From the NCBI RefSeq assembly GCF_022568775.1, contig NZ_JAKZHW010000002.1:447501-511500 (forward strand): DNA of 64,000 nt, read 5' to 3'. A program made the position numbers and the translations under genes. The DNA is from Sphingomonas telluris (GTDB taxonomy: Bacteria > Pseudomonadota > Alphaproteobacteria > Sphingomonadales > Sphingomonadaceae). Position 1 is the stretch's first letter; each line of letters begins with the position of its first letter. Of this stretch, positions 10,572 through 18,370 are shown piece after piece. The notes under the pieces were generated by a model. The model ran no database searches. It saw nothing but the letters and a program-made list of their open reading frames with translations, and was not told the DNA's origin.

Positions 10572-11236
10572 GCGTCCTCGCTTGCCCATTTGGCGCGCCG
10601 CTCAAGCTCTGCTTCGCTCGGGGGTTTGGTCTCGAAGGTGCCGGTTGGGACTTCGCCAGCGGGCTCGTAGGTCGCGAACACCACGCCCTTGTCAGTGACG
10701 GTGTGTTCGACGAGCTTCAGTGCGCCCGGGTGCTGCGACCCGTCGAAGATCCGTTTTCCCTCGCCCAGTACCACCGGATAGGTCATCAGGATCAGGCGAT
10801 CGATCAGGCCGGCGGCAAGCAAAGGCACGTAGAGTGTGCTGCTGCCCTGGATCAGCAGGTCGCGGCCTTCGCTCCGCTTGAGCTTCTCGACCGCAGTCGC
10901 CGTGTCGCCCGCGAGCTTGTGGCTATTGTCCCAGGTCAGCGGCTCTTCGGAATGGGTCAGCACATATTTGTTGATGCGCTGGAACTTCTCTCCGATCGCA
11001 TTATCCCGGTTGTACGGCCAGTAAGCCGCGAAAATGTCGTACGTCCGCTTGCCGAGCAGGAGGTCGTAGTCCGGCTCCATCAGATATTTCGACAAGGGCT
11101 CGTGCGCGCTCTCGTCGTCGAACGGAGCGGTCCAGCCGCCAAAACGGAAGCCGCCGGACGGATCCTCATTCGGTCCGCCCGGAGCCTGCATGACGCCGTC
11201 GAGCGACACGAAGACGGCGCCGGTCAGCTTACGCAT
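10568..11236 (-). CDS. DHFR-like / RibD C-terminal domain reductase
   Basis: 222 residues with the dihydrofolate-reductase-like fold seen at the RibD C-terminus: MRKLTGAVFVSLDGVMQAPGG at the start, LLGKRTYDIFAAYWP, DLLIQGSSTLYVPLL (NADPH site) and PVVLGEGKRIF. Such stand-alone proteins are NADPH-dependent reductases of uncertain substrate. The ATG at 11236 lies inside the end of the upstream VOC gene (8-base overlap); an ATG at 11251 would add five residues. Its stop overlaps the DUF899 start. Confidence 0.86.
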   Translation of the reverse strand: MRKLTGAVFVSLDGVMQAPGGPNEDPSGGFRFGGWTAPFDDESAHEPLSKYLMEPDYDLLLGKRTYDIFAAYWPYNRDNAIGEKFQRINKYVLTHSEEPLTWDNSHKLAGDTATAVEKLKRSEGRDLLIQGSSTLYVPLLAAGLIDRLILMTYPVVLGEGKRIFDGSQHPGALKLVEHTVTDKGVVFATYEPAGEVPTGTFETKPPSEAELERRAKWASEDA

Positions 11237-11729
11237 CGATGGTTTCGCCACGCTCGGCCGCCTCGATCTTGGCGATGTCGATCTTCTTCATCGTCATCAT
11301 CGCCTGGAAGGCCCGCTGGGCGGCAGCCTTGTCCGGGTTGCTCGTCGCCTTGAGCAAAGCACGAGGGGTGATCTGCCAGGAGAAGCCCCACTTGTCCTTG
11401 CACCAGCCGCAGGCGCTTTCCTGCCCGCCGCCGTTGACGATCGCGTCCCAGTAGCGGTCGGTCTCCGCTTGGTCATCTGTCAGCACCATGAAGCTGACCG
11501 CCTCATTGGCCTTGAAATTAGGACCGCCGTTTAGCCCGACAAAGGACTGTCCGAGCACAGTGAACTCGACCGTCAGCTCCTCGCCCTGCGAACCGCCCGG
11601 GAAGTCGGTGACGGCGTCATGGATCGAGCCGACGCGGCTGTCCGGGAACACGGAGGCGTAGAATTCCGCCGCCTTGCGAGCCTCGCCTTTGTCGAACCAG
11701 AGGCAGGTCGTCAGTTTGTTGCTAGCCAT
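11229..11729 (-). CDS. VOC family protein, PhnB-like
   Basis: 166 residues. The N-terminus LTTCLWFDKGEARKAAEFY and the later GWCKDKWGFSWQITP segment mark the PhnB / '3-demethylubiquinone methyltransferase-like' branch of the vicinal-oxygen-chelate superfamily, which is not a methyltransferase in practice. Members bind metal and handle small electrophiles or antibiotics, but the substrate here is unknown. It starts 10 bases after the two-domain VOC gene and overlaps the DHFR-like gene. Confidence 0.86.
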   Translation of the reverse strand: MASNKLTTCLWFDKGEARKAAEFYASVFPDSRVGSIHDAVTDFPGGSQGEELTVEFTVLGQSFVGLNGGPNFKANEAVSFMVLTDDQAETDRYWDAIVNGGGQESACGWCKDKWGFSWQITPRALLKATSNPDKAAAQRAFQAMMTMKKIDIAKIEAAERGETIDA

Positions 11730-11739
11730 TGAGCCCTCC

Positions 11740-12567
11740 TCAGGCCTTGCCGACGAGCGCGAATTCGGCGCCCTGGGGATCGTTTCCGATGATGATGTAA
11801 TCGGCGCCCGGGACCTCGTGCGGCCCCATGCTCACCTGGCCCCCGCCCGACTTCACGGCTTCGACCGCAGCGGAGATGGAGGGAACGCGGAAATAGTAGC
11901 GCCACTTGCTGCTGCCGCTGCCCATCTCCTTGCAGACCGCGCCGAAGGGGGCTCCTTGGCGGGCCCAGAAGCGATACTCGCCATTCTCCCCCATCGGCAT
12001 GAAGTCGTCGCTCGTCCAGCCGAACAGCTGGCCGTAGAATTGCCGGGCAGCGACCGGGTCGCTCGTCATCAGCTCGTTCCATCCGACGCGCTGCTCGGCA
12101 TCGAGCGAGAAGACGTCGCTCTGCGCGTTGGGATCGCCCTGCGGCGGGATCGGCTTCATGATGTAGAAGGGATTGCCCTGCGGGTCGGTCACCATCGCGA
12201 TGCGGCCGACGTTCGGGATGTCCATCGCGGGCATCAGCGCCTTGCCGCCCGCCGCCTCGAGCTTTGAGAGCGACTGGTCCACGTCCGCCACATGGATATA
12301 GCCGAGCCAGGTCGGCCGCGCGCCATGCTGCTGCATTTCGTCGTTGAGGGGCAGGACTCCGCCGGCGAACCCGCCGTCCTTCCGGCCGATCATGCGGTAG
12401 CCGTTGAAGTCCACGGAGCCCTCACCGATGTCCCAACCCACCACTGCGTCGTAAAAGGCCTTCGCGCCATCGGGATCGGGCGTCATCAGCTCGTACCAGA
12501 TGAAGCCTCCCGTATCGCTGGATGCGCTGTCCTGGGTGGACGCAGCGGCGTCTCGAACGTCCGTCAT
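11740..12567 (-). CDS. Two-domain VOC (glyoxalase-like) protein
   Basis: 275 residues containing two consecutive glyoxalase-type modules, each opening with W-x-E-L-M-T-x-D-P (FIWYELMTPDPDGAKAFY near 22 and VGWNELMTSDPVAARQFY near 160). Each module has a repeat of the VOC beta-alpha-beta-beta-beta unit, for example NVGRIAMVTDPQGNPF. It resembles the bacterial 27 kDa antigen / glyoxalase family. The ATG at 12567 was chosen because AAGGAG lies 7 bases upstream; the longer upstream extension has no such support. Confidence 0.86.
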   Translation of the reverse strand: MTDVRDAAASTQDSASSDTGGFIWYELMTPDPDGAKAFYDAVVGWDIGEGSVDFNGYRMIGRKDGGFAGGVLPLNDEMQQHGARPTWLGYIHVADVDQSLSKLEAAGGKALMPAMDIPNVGRIAMVTDPQGNPFYIMKPIPPQGDPNAQSDVFSLDAEQRVGWNELMTSDPVAARQFYGQLFGWTSDDFMPMGENGEYRFWARQGAPFGAVCKEMGSGSSKWRYYFRVPSISAAVEAVKSGGGQVSMGPHEVPGADYIIIGNDPQGAEFALVGKA

Positions 12568-12602
12568 GGATCGATCTCCTTGTTCTGCAGTCGTGGTGCG
12601 AG

Positions 12603-13343
12603 TCAGGCGCTCGCGGACGCCTTGGCCAGGTCGTTGTCGAGGATCGGTTCGAAGCCGCCCCAGAACATACGCTGACCGGAAAATGGCATGGGATCCTCCG
12701 GCTTCATCGTGTCGTCCTGCATGATCTTCGCCCAGGCTTCGTCGCGCGACTGCTTGTCCGGCCATTCGATGAAGCTGAACACCACGGTCTCGCCGTCCTC
12801 GGCCTTCACGGCGCGATAGAAGTCGGTGACTTCGCCGTGCGGAACGTCGTCGGCGATCGCCTCGACGACGCGGTTGGCGCCGTGCTCGCGGAAGACCTTG
12901 GCCATCTTCGCCGCCAGCTCGCGATAGGCCTCGCGCTTGCCCTCGGGGACCGGGACGACGAAGCCGTCGGTATAGCCTCCGCGCTCGCTGCCTTCCTCGA
13001 CGATCGCATTGAAGCCGCCGAAGATCATCCGCTTCGCATCAAAGGGCATGTTCTTGCCCATTTCCTCCATGCGCGGATCGCTCATCATCTTCTCGTTCGC
13101 GGCGTCGCGAGCGGCGCGGTCCGGATATTCGAACCAGGCGAAGACGACCTTCTCTTCCGGCTTGGCGTCGACCGCCTTGCGGAAGTCCGTCACCTTCCCT
13201 TCGGGTACGTCACTCTCCCAAGCCTCGAAGTGCCGCTGGACACCGAAGTCGCCGAACATGGACGACGCTTCATTCGCATGGCCGCGGTAAACCTCCCTAT
13301 TGTCCTCGGGGACTGGCGCGATGAAGCCTTCGAAATAGGTCAT
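12603..13343 (-). CDS. Tandem DUF1428 protein
   Basis: 246 residues made of two copies of DUF1428. Copy 1 (~1-118) begins MTYFEGFIAPVPEDNREVY and copy 2 (~123-240) begins YTDGFVVPVPEGKREAY. Both contain D-x-x-x-G-x-VTDFxxAV, a VVF-x-x-x-EWP/EYP strand and a MPF-x-x-x-RM-x-x-GGF end. DUF1428 proteins are usually about 120 residues and ferredoxin-like (dimeric alpha+beta barrel), so this is a fused duplication that may form the two-domain unit within one chain. AGGAGAG precedes the ATG. Function unknown. Confidence 0.86.
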   Translation of the reverse strand: MTYFEGFIAPVPEDNREVYRGHANEASSMFGDFGVQRHFEAWESDVPEGKVTDFRKAVDAKPEEKVVFAWFEYPDRAARDAANEKMMSDPRMEEMGKNMPFDAKRMIFGGFNAIVEEGSERGGYTDGFVVPVPEGKREAYRELAAKMAKVFREHGANRVVEAIADDVPHGEVTDFYRAVKAEDGETVVFSFIEWPDKQSRDEAWAKIMQDDTMKPEDPMPFSGQRMFWGGFEPILDNDLAKASASA

Positions 13344-13378
13344 TGGTCTCTCCTCTGGGGAATTGAGGTACGCCTAGT

Positions 13379-14059
13379 TCACGCCGGCTGAGGCTCCGGC
13401 TGGTTCTCTGCGAAGACGGAAAGCTGGTCGGCCAGGGCGCGCTGGAATGCGGGCCGGGCCTCACCCCGAGCGACGAGCGCCTTCAAATTGGGGAAGTCGT
13501 CGAGCACCCGGCCGCCGCGCAGCTGGCGCAGAACGGTCACGAGCATCAGGTCCGCGATGGTGAAGCGGTCTTCCAGCCATTCCTTGTCGCCAAGCGCCTC
13601 CGACATGCACTTCAGCCGACTGTGGAGACGCTCCAGGAACTTCGGTCGCGCGTCCTCCGTCCACGGCTCGCCCTTGTTGAAGATGTTGATCATCAGCAGG
13701 GGGAAGATCGCCGGTTCGACGCTGTTGAGCGACGCGATTAGCCAGGCGATGGCGCGCATCTTCTGCGCTTGGTCCGTTGGAAGAAGCCGCTCGTCCTGTG
13801 ACCCCAGGTGAATGAGGATCGCGCCGCTTTCGAAAAGCTGCACCTGGTCGTCGCGGAAGGCAGGGACCTGGCCGAACGGCTGCTCGCAGAAATATTCCTC
13901 GGGCCGAGGCTTCGTCGCGTCGAGGAGACGCACGCTGTAGGGCCGGCCAATCTCTTCCAGGGCCCAACGTACGCGCAGGTCGCGAACGAGCCCCTGAGCG
14001 AAGTCCGGAACCCAGCGGAAGGCCGTGACCTCCGCAGTTGCAGTCGAGTCGACCGGCAT
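13379..14059 (-). CDS. Glutathione S-transferase family protein
   Basis: 226 residues. The N-terminal thioredoxin-like domain has FRWVPDFAQGLVRDLRVRWAL, then GQVPAFRDDQVQLFESGAIL (cis-Pro and the Glu-Ser glutathione contact). The C-terminal helices contain FTIADLMLVTVLRQL. AAGGAG lies just upstream of the ATG. Second gene of the minus-strand operon. Sequence differs clearly from the other GST at 9220-9873, so the operon carries two GST types rather than a recent duplicate. Confidence 0.87.
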   Translation of the reverse strand: MPVDSTATAEVTAFRWVPDFAQGLVRDLRVRWALEEIGRPYSVRLLDATKPRPEEYFCEQPFGQVPAFRDDQVQLFESGAILIHLGSQDERLLPTDQAQKMRAIAWLIASLNSVEPAIFPLLMINIFNKGEPWTEDARPKFLERLHSRLKCMSEALGDKEWLEDRFTIADLMLVTVLRQLRGGRVLDDFPNLKALVARGEARPAFQRALADQLSVFAENQPEPQPA

Positions 14060-14079
14060 GGCGCGCTCCTTAGCCTAAG

Positions 14080-14532
14080 TTAGACAATATCAGCAGTGGC
14101 GGATTCGACGGGATGAGCCCCCTTTTCGGCGAACTCGGGGTCCATCCACATGGGTGCCCATTGATGGCCGTCGGGGTCCTCGAAGTCGCGGCCGTACATG
14201 GGGCCACCCTGGGTCTGGTCTTCCTGGGAGACGTCGATCTTCCCGCCTGCGGCTCCGGCGGCATTCGTGATCTCGTCTACTTCGGCCGGGCTGTCGCACG
14301 AGATGCAGAGCAGCACCTGGCTGGTCTGATGAGCGTCCGCGATCGGCCGGGTCGTGAAGGTCGAATAGAACGGCTTGGTCAGCAGCATGATGTGGATGGT
14401 GTCTGAGAGCACCATCATGGCCGCAGCCTCGTTTGTGAACTTCGGCTCATTCCGTGCGCCGATCGCCTCGTAGAAGCGCTTGGACCGCTCGAGGTCCTCC
14501 ACCGGCAGGTTCACGAAGATCTTTCGAGACAT
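14080..14532 (-). CDS. VOC family protein (glyoxalase/bleomycin-resistance type)
   Basis: 150 residues beginning MSRKIFVNLPVEDLERSKRFYEAIG, with GRDFEDPDGHQWAPMWMDP near the end; this is the standard N- and C-terminal pattern of single-module VOC proteins of the PhnB/YcgJ type. First gene of the operon. The reading frame extends further upstream, but GGGGAG before the ATG at 14532 supports this start. It faces the HxlR-type regulator across ~90 bases. Confidence 0.87.
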   Translation of the reverse strand: MSRKIFVNLPVEDLERSKRFYEAIGARNEPKFTNEAAAMMVLSDTIHIMLLTKPFYSTFTTRPIADAHQTSQVLLCISCDSPAEVDEITNAAGAAGGKIDVSQEDQTQGGPMYGRDFEDPDGHQWAPMWMDPEFAEKGAHPVESATADIV

Positions 14533-14602
14533 TTTCAGCGCTCCCCTTGCGACTCGATTCGCTTGCATTTTGCCCGCCGGAGTCATAAATTGCAACTTAG
14601 TC

Positions 14603-14617
14603 GTTATAAAAGATAAC
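14603..14617. promoter_or_regulatory. Candidate HxlR-type operator in the divergent promoter region
   Basis: A perfect inverted repeat GTTAT-AAAAG-ATAAC lies between the divergent VOC gene and the regulator, 4 bases before the regulator ATG. It would overlap the regulator ribosome binding site or transcript start. HxlR/MarR-type winged-helix dimers bind such short AT-rich palindromes, usually autoregulating and controlling the divergent genes. The repeat is seen; the binding is inferred. Confidence 0.5.
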
Positions 14618-14621
14618 CAAG

Positions 14622-15281
14622 ATGACGAAATCAGAGACGAAACGCCGCTATGACGACGCCTGTGGGACCGCTCACGGGCTGGAACTGATCGGCGAGCGGT
14701 GGGCCCTGCTGGTGCTCCGCGAGTTGATGCTGGGCGCCCGTCGCTTCAGCGACCTGCGCGCCGACCTGCCGGGGATCAGCGCCAACGTATTGACGCAGCG
14801 GCTAACCGAACTGGAGGAGCGCGGGCTGGTCCGCCGCAAGAAGTTGCCGCCTCCGGCGTCAGCGCAGGTCTATGAAGCGACTGAATGGGGATTGGAGGCG
14901 GAGCCGATCGTGCAGGTCCTCGGGCGCTGGGCCGCCCGCTCGCCGATGCATGATCCGACGATGCCGATCAGCGCGACCTCGATCATGCTCAGCCTGAAAA
15001 CCATGGCCGACGAGAAGAAGGCCAAGGGCTTCGAAGCGCGCATCGGCTTTCGCTTGGGCGAGGAGCGCTTCATTGGTCGGATGCGCAAGGGTCGCTTCAA
15101 GGTCGCGCGGGCTGAGCCGGAGAATGTGGACTTCACCTTCACCGGCACTCCGCCGCAGCTGGCAGGGGTAATTTACGGGGGAGCGCCGCTCGATTCGATG
15201 GGATTTGAGGGCGATGCGAACCTCGCCAAGCGGTTCGTGACCCTGTTCACGCTGCCGCCCAAGGCCGAGGTTGCGTGCTAA
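14622..15281 (+). CDS. HxlR-type winged-helix regulator with C-terminal ligand domain
   Basis: 219 residues. Residues ~1-110 form an HxlR winged helix: CGTAHGLELIGERWALLVLRELMLGARRFSDLR region, ISANVLTQRLTELEERGLV recognition part and the wing VRRKKLPPPASAQVYEAT. The remaining ~100 residues look like an SCP2-like hydrophobic-ligand pocket, as in some longer members. It is transcribed away from a nine-gene stress operon, so I infer it senses an electrophile or lipid-like ligand and controls that operon and itself. The cobS gene follows 45 bases later. Confidence 0.88.
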   Translation: MTKSETKRRYDDACGTAHGLELIGERWALLVLRELMLGARRFSDLRADLPGISANVLTQRLTELEERGLVRRKKLPPPASAQVYEATEWGLEAEPIVQVLGRWAARSPMHDPTMPISATSIMLSLKTMADEKKAKGFEARIGFRLGEERFIGRMRKGRFKVARAEPENVDFTFTGTPPQLAGVIYGGAPLDSMGFEGDANLAKRFVTLFTLPPKAEVAC

Positions 15282-15326
15282 TCCCGATTGTTGAGACGCT
15301 CGCGCCCTTCCCGTAAGGGACTCGCG

Positions 15327-16334
15327 ATGACCGATTTGCCAAATGTGAAGCCCGAAGCCCGTGGCGAGACTGTGCTCTCCGCGCCCGACAAGTCTGTGAA
15401 CATCCGCGAAATCTTCGGAATCGACAGCGACATGGCGGTCCCGGCCTTCAGCGAGGCGGATGAGCGCGTTCCCGACCTCGATCCGGCCTATGTGTTCGAT
15501 CCGGACACCACCCTAGCGATCTGTGCCGGCTTCGCGAAGAACCGCCGAGTCATGGTCCAGGGCTATCATGGGACCGGCAAGTCGACCCATATTGAGCAGG
15601 TTGCGGCACGGCTGAACTGGCCACTGATCCGCATCAACCTCGACGCGCACATCAGCCGCATCGACCTCGTCGGCCGCGACGCCATCGTCCTCAAGGACGG
15701 CCAGCAGGTCACGGAATTCCGCGAAGGCCTTCTGCCCTGGGCTCTGCAGCATCCGGTCGCGCTGGTGTTCGACGAATATGACGCCGGACGGCCGGACGTG
15801 ATGTTCGTCATCCAGCGCGTGCTGGAGACAGAGGGAAAGCTGACGCTTCTGGATCAGAACCGCGTGATCCGCCCGAACCCGTTCTTCCGGCTGTTCGCGA
15901 CCACGAACACGATCGGGCTCGGCGATACGACGGGCCTCTATCACGGCACGCAGGCGATCAATCAGGGCCAGATGGACCGCTGGAACATCGTCACGACGCT
16001 CAACTACCTGCCCGCCGCGGTCGAGGCGCAGATCGTCCTCGCCAAGTCGGGCGAGTACGACAATCCGAAGGGCAAGGATGCCGTCGAGAAGATGATCAAG
16101 GTCGCCGAGCTCTCGCGGCAGGGCTTCATCAATGGCGACATTTCGACGGTCATGAGCCCTCGCACCGTGATCAGCTGGGCGCAGAACGCGCTCATTTTCG
16201 GCGATGTCGGCTTCGCGTTCCGGGTGACATTCCTCAATAAGTGCGACGAATCCGAACGGCCTCTGATCGCCGAATATTATCAGCGGGTGTTCGGCACGGA
16301 CCTTCCCGAGAGCGTAGCCTCGAAGGCGACCTGA
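15327..16334 (+). CDS. cobS: CobS-like AAA+ ATPase (cobaltochelatase subunit family)
   Basis: 335 residues from an ATG preceded by AAGGGA. MoxR/CobS-type AAA+ protein: Walker [10 protein letters not shown], Walker [11 protein letters not shown], sensor [19 protein letters not shown] and a C-terminal lid. In aerobic cobalamin synthesis CobS with CobT drives cobalt insertion by CobN into hydrogenobyrinic acid diamide. No cobN or other cob gene is in this window. cobT begins 8 bases later, so the pair is co-transcribed. Confidence 0.93.
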   Translation: MTDLPNVKPEARGETVLSAPDKSVNIREIFGIDSDMAVPAFSEADERVPDLDPAYVFDPDTTLAICAGFAKNRRVMVQGYHGTGKSTHIEQVAARLNWPLIRINLDAHISRIDLVGRDAIVLKDGQQVTEFREGLLPWALQHPVALVFDEYDAGRPDVMFVIQRVLETEGKLTLLDQNRVIRPNPFFRLFATTNTIGLGDTTGLYHGTQAINQGQMDRWNIVTTLNYLPAAVEAQIVLAKSGEYDNPKGKDAVEKMIKVAELSRQGFINGDISTVMSPRTVISWAQNALIFGDVGFAFRVTFLNKCDESERPLIAEYYQRVFGTDLPESVASKAT

Positions 16335-16341
16335 GGCTCCC

Positions 16342-18153
16342 GTGGCTGAGCCGATCGATCTGTTCCGGCGAGCCCTGGCGGGAGCCGCGCGCGCAATCGC
16401 TCGCGATCCGGAAGTCGAAGTCATCTTCGCCTCGGAGGCTACCGCGGCTTCCGGGAAGACTGCTCGGGTTCCTTCGCCTGGGCCGTCACTGCAGGCACGG
16501 CTGGTTGCCGAGGCCCGCGGCGCGGCCGATTCCACCGCGTTGCGCCTCCGATATCATGACGACCGGCTGCACATGGTCGCGGCACCGCTCGACCTCGATG
16601 CCCGCGCCGTCTTCGACGCGCTGGAGACGGCGCGTTTCGAGGCCCTCGGAGCGCGCGTCATGGACGGCGTGCGCGAGAACCTCGGCGAGCTGACCGAGGC
16701 GCGCGTCCGCGGCGACGCGATCCTGCGGGCGCGCGAGGCCGAGGAAGTGCCACTGGCAACGGCGATCGGCCTGCTCGCCCGCCAGCGCCTCACCGGCGCA
16801 GAGCCGCCCGCTACGGCGCGCGCCGGACTCGACCTGGTCGCCCCGTGGATCGAGGAGAAGGCGGGTGCGGAGCTCGACGCCTTGGCTTTGACGATCGACG
16901 ATCAGGCCGCCTTCGCGAAAATAGCGCGACACCTTCTGGAAGATCTCGAACTCGCCGCCGCGCCCGATGAAACGCAGGAGCCTCCTGAGAACGGCGGCGA
17001 AGAGGAGCAGGGCGAACAAGGCGGCGCTGACGAAGGCGGCGAGGACAGCGACAGCGGCGCTTCCTCCGAGAAGACCGAAATGCGCGCGGAGCAGGTCGAG
17101 GAGGAGGGTGAGGGCGATACCGCCCCGCAGGAGATGGACCTCGGCGACGACGAGCTCTCGGACGGCGAGGATGCCAGCGAAAGCTCTTTCGCGACGCCTG
17201 CGCGCCGCAATTGGGACCTGTCGCCGGTGACCGACTACAAGGCATTCAGCACTCGGTTCGACGAGATCATCGAAGCCGACGAGCTGTGCGACGAGGACGA
17301 GCTTACCCGGCTTCGCGCCTATCTCGACCAGCAGATGGCGGGCCTGCACAACGTCGTGACGCGCTTAGCCAATCGCCTTCAGCGGCGCCTCATGGCGCAG
17401 CAGGCGCGTAGCTGGGATTTCGATCAGGAAGAAGGCCTGCTCGACGCCGCTCGGCTGGCGCGTGTGGTCGTCAACCCTATGCATTCGCTGAGCTACAAGG
17501 TGGAGCGGGACACGGAGTTTCGCGACACGATCGTCAGCCTGCTGATCGACAATTCGGGATCAATGCGCGGTCGACCGATCGCCATCGCCGCGATCTGTGC
17601 GGATATCCTGGCGCGGACGCTCGAGCGAGTGGGCGTCGCCAGCGAAGTGCTGGGATTTACGACGCGCGCCTGGAAGGGAGGCCAGAGCCGTGAGCTATGG
17701 CTGGCGGACGGTCGGCCGCCCAATCCGGGCCGCCTCAATGACCTTCGCCACATCGTCTACAAGCGCGCGGACGAGCCGTATCGCCACGCCAAGCGCCATC
17801 TCGGCCTGATGATGCGCGAAGGGCTGCTCAAGGAGAATATTGACGGCGAGGCGCTGCTGTGGGCGCACAACCGGCTGATCGGCCGGCCTGAGGAGCGGCG
17901 GATCCTCATGGTGATCTCGGACGGCGCGCCGGTCGACGATTCGACGGCTTCGGCCAACGGCGGCGCCTATCTTGAGCGGCACTTGCGGCAGGTAATCGAG
18001 TGGATCGAGAAGCGCTCGACAGTCGAATTGGTCGCCATCGGCATCGGCCACGACGTGACGCGATACTACAGTCGCGCTGTGACGATCATGGATGCGGAGC
18101 AGCTTGGCGGTGCAATGATCGAGCAGCTGGCCCGTCTGTTCGAAGCGGATTAG
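16342..18153 (+). CDS. cobT: CobT-like VWA protein (cobaltochelatase subunit family)
   Basis: 603 residues from a GTG. An N-terminal helical CobT domain (~1-210) is followed by a strongly acidic low-complexity linker (~213-285, Glu/Asp/Gly/Ser rich) and a C-terminal von Willebrand A domain with the metal-ion site DNSGSMRG and a later DGAPVDDS. The VWA part docks on a MIDAS-binding partner, and CobST work like MoxR-VWA chaperones that remodel or load a metal into a client. In B12 makers the client is CobN; here the client is not visible. Confidence 0.93.
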   Translation: MAEPIDLFRRALAGAARAIARDPEVEVIFASEATAASGKTARVPSPGPSLQARLVAEARGAADSTALRLRYHDDRLHMVAAPLDLDARAVFDALETARFEALGARVMDGVRENLGELTEARVRGDAILRAREAEEVPLATAIGLLARQRLTGAEPPATARAGLDLVAPWIEEKAGAELDALALTIDDQAAFAKIARHLLEDLELAAAPDETQEPPENGGEEEQGEQGGADEGGEDSDSGASSEKTEMRAEQVEEEGEGDTAPQEMDLGDDELSDGEDASESSFATPARRNWDLSPVTDYKAFSTRFDEIIEADELCDEDELTRLRAYLDQQMAGLHNVVTRLANRLQRRLMAQQARSWDFDQEEGLLDAARLARVVVNPMHSLSYKVERDTEFRDTIVSLLIDNSGSMRGRPIAIAAICADILARTLERVGVASEVLGFTTRAWKGGQSRELWLADGRPPNPGRLNDLRHIVYKRADEPYRHAKRHLGLMMREGLLKENIDGEALLWAHNRLIGRPEERRILMVISDGAPVDDSTASANGGAYLERHLRQVIEWIEKRSTVELVAIGIGHDVTRYYSRAVTIMDAEQLGGAMIEQLARLFEAD

Positions 18154-18159
18154 CTGAAT

Positions 18160-18196
18160 AAAAAGTGGGCCCGGTACAGCGACGCGCACCGGGCCC
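18160..18196 (-). terminator. Strong hairpin with U-tract on the minus strand, beyond cobT
   Basis: A perfect 9-bp inverted repeat, GGGCCCGGT (18167-18175) with ACCGGGCCC (18188-18196), has a run of five A at 18160-18164. Read on the minus strand it is stem, two bases, then TTTTT, a classic intrinsic terminator. Both flanking protein genes run on the plus strand, so it would end an unannotated minus-strand RNA. A second stem, CCCTCG (18197-18202) with CGAGGG (18213-18218), abuts it. On the plus strand it could still help end cobT transcripts. Confidence 0.6.
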
Positions 18197-18333
18197 CCCT
18201 CGGTACGCGACGCGAGGGTAAGTTACGGCGGCGAGGAAAAGGGGAAAACCGCGCCACTTGAGGGCCTTATGTCCGATTCGGCCTTCACCTAGGCTGAACA
18301 GCTCTCGCAACGTCCGTTCAGGAAACTTGTCCG

Positions 18334-18356
18334 TTGTTGCGAACCGCTCGCAACAA
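18334..18356. promoter_or_regulatory. Perfect 9-bp palindrome before the PepSY gene, possible Fur-type operator
   Basis: TTGTTGCGA (18334-18342), spacer ACCGC, TCGCAACAA (18348-18356), ending 14 bases before the ATG of the PepSY gene. The core TTGCGA-N5-TCGCAA resembles the TGCGAA/TTCGCA half-sites of bacterial Fur boxes, and PepSY-TM proteins are often iron regulated. Identity of the regulator is inferred. It could also act as an RNA hairpin in the 5' leader. Confidence 0.45.
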
Positions 18357-18370
18357 GCTATGGGCGAATT

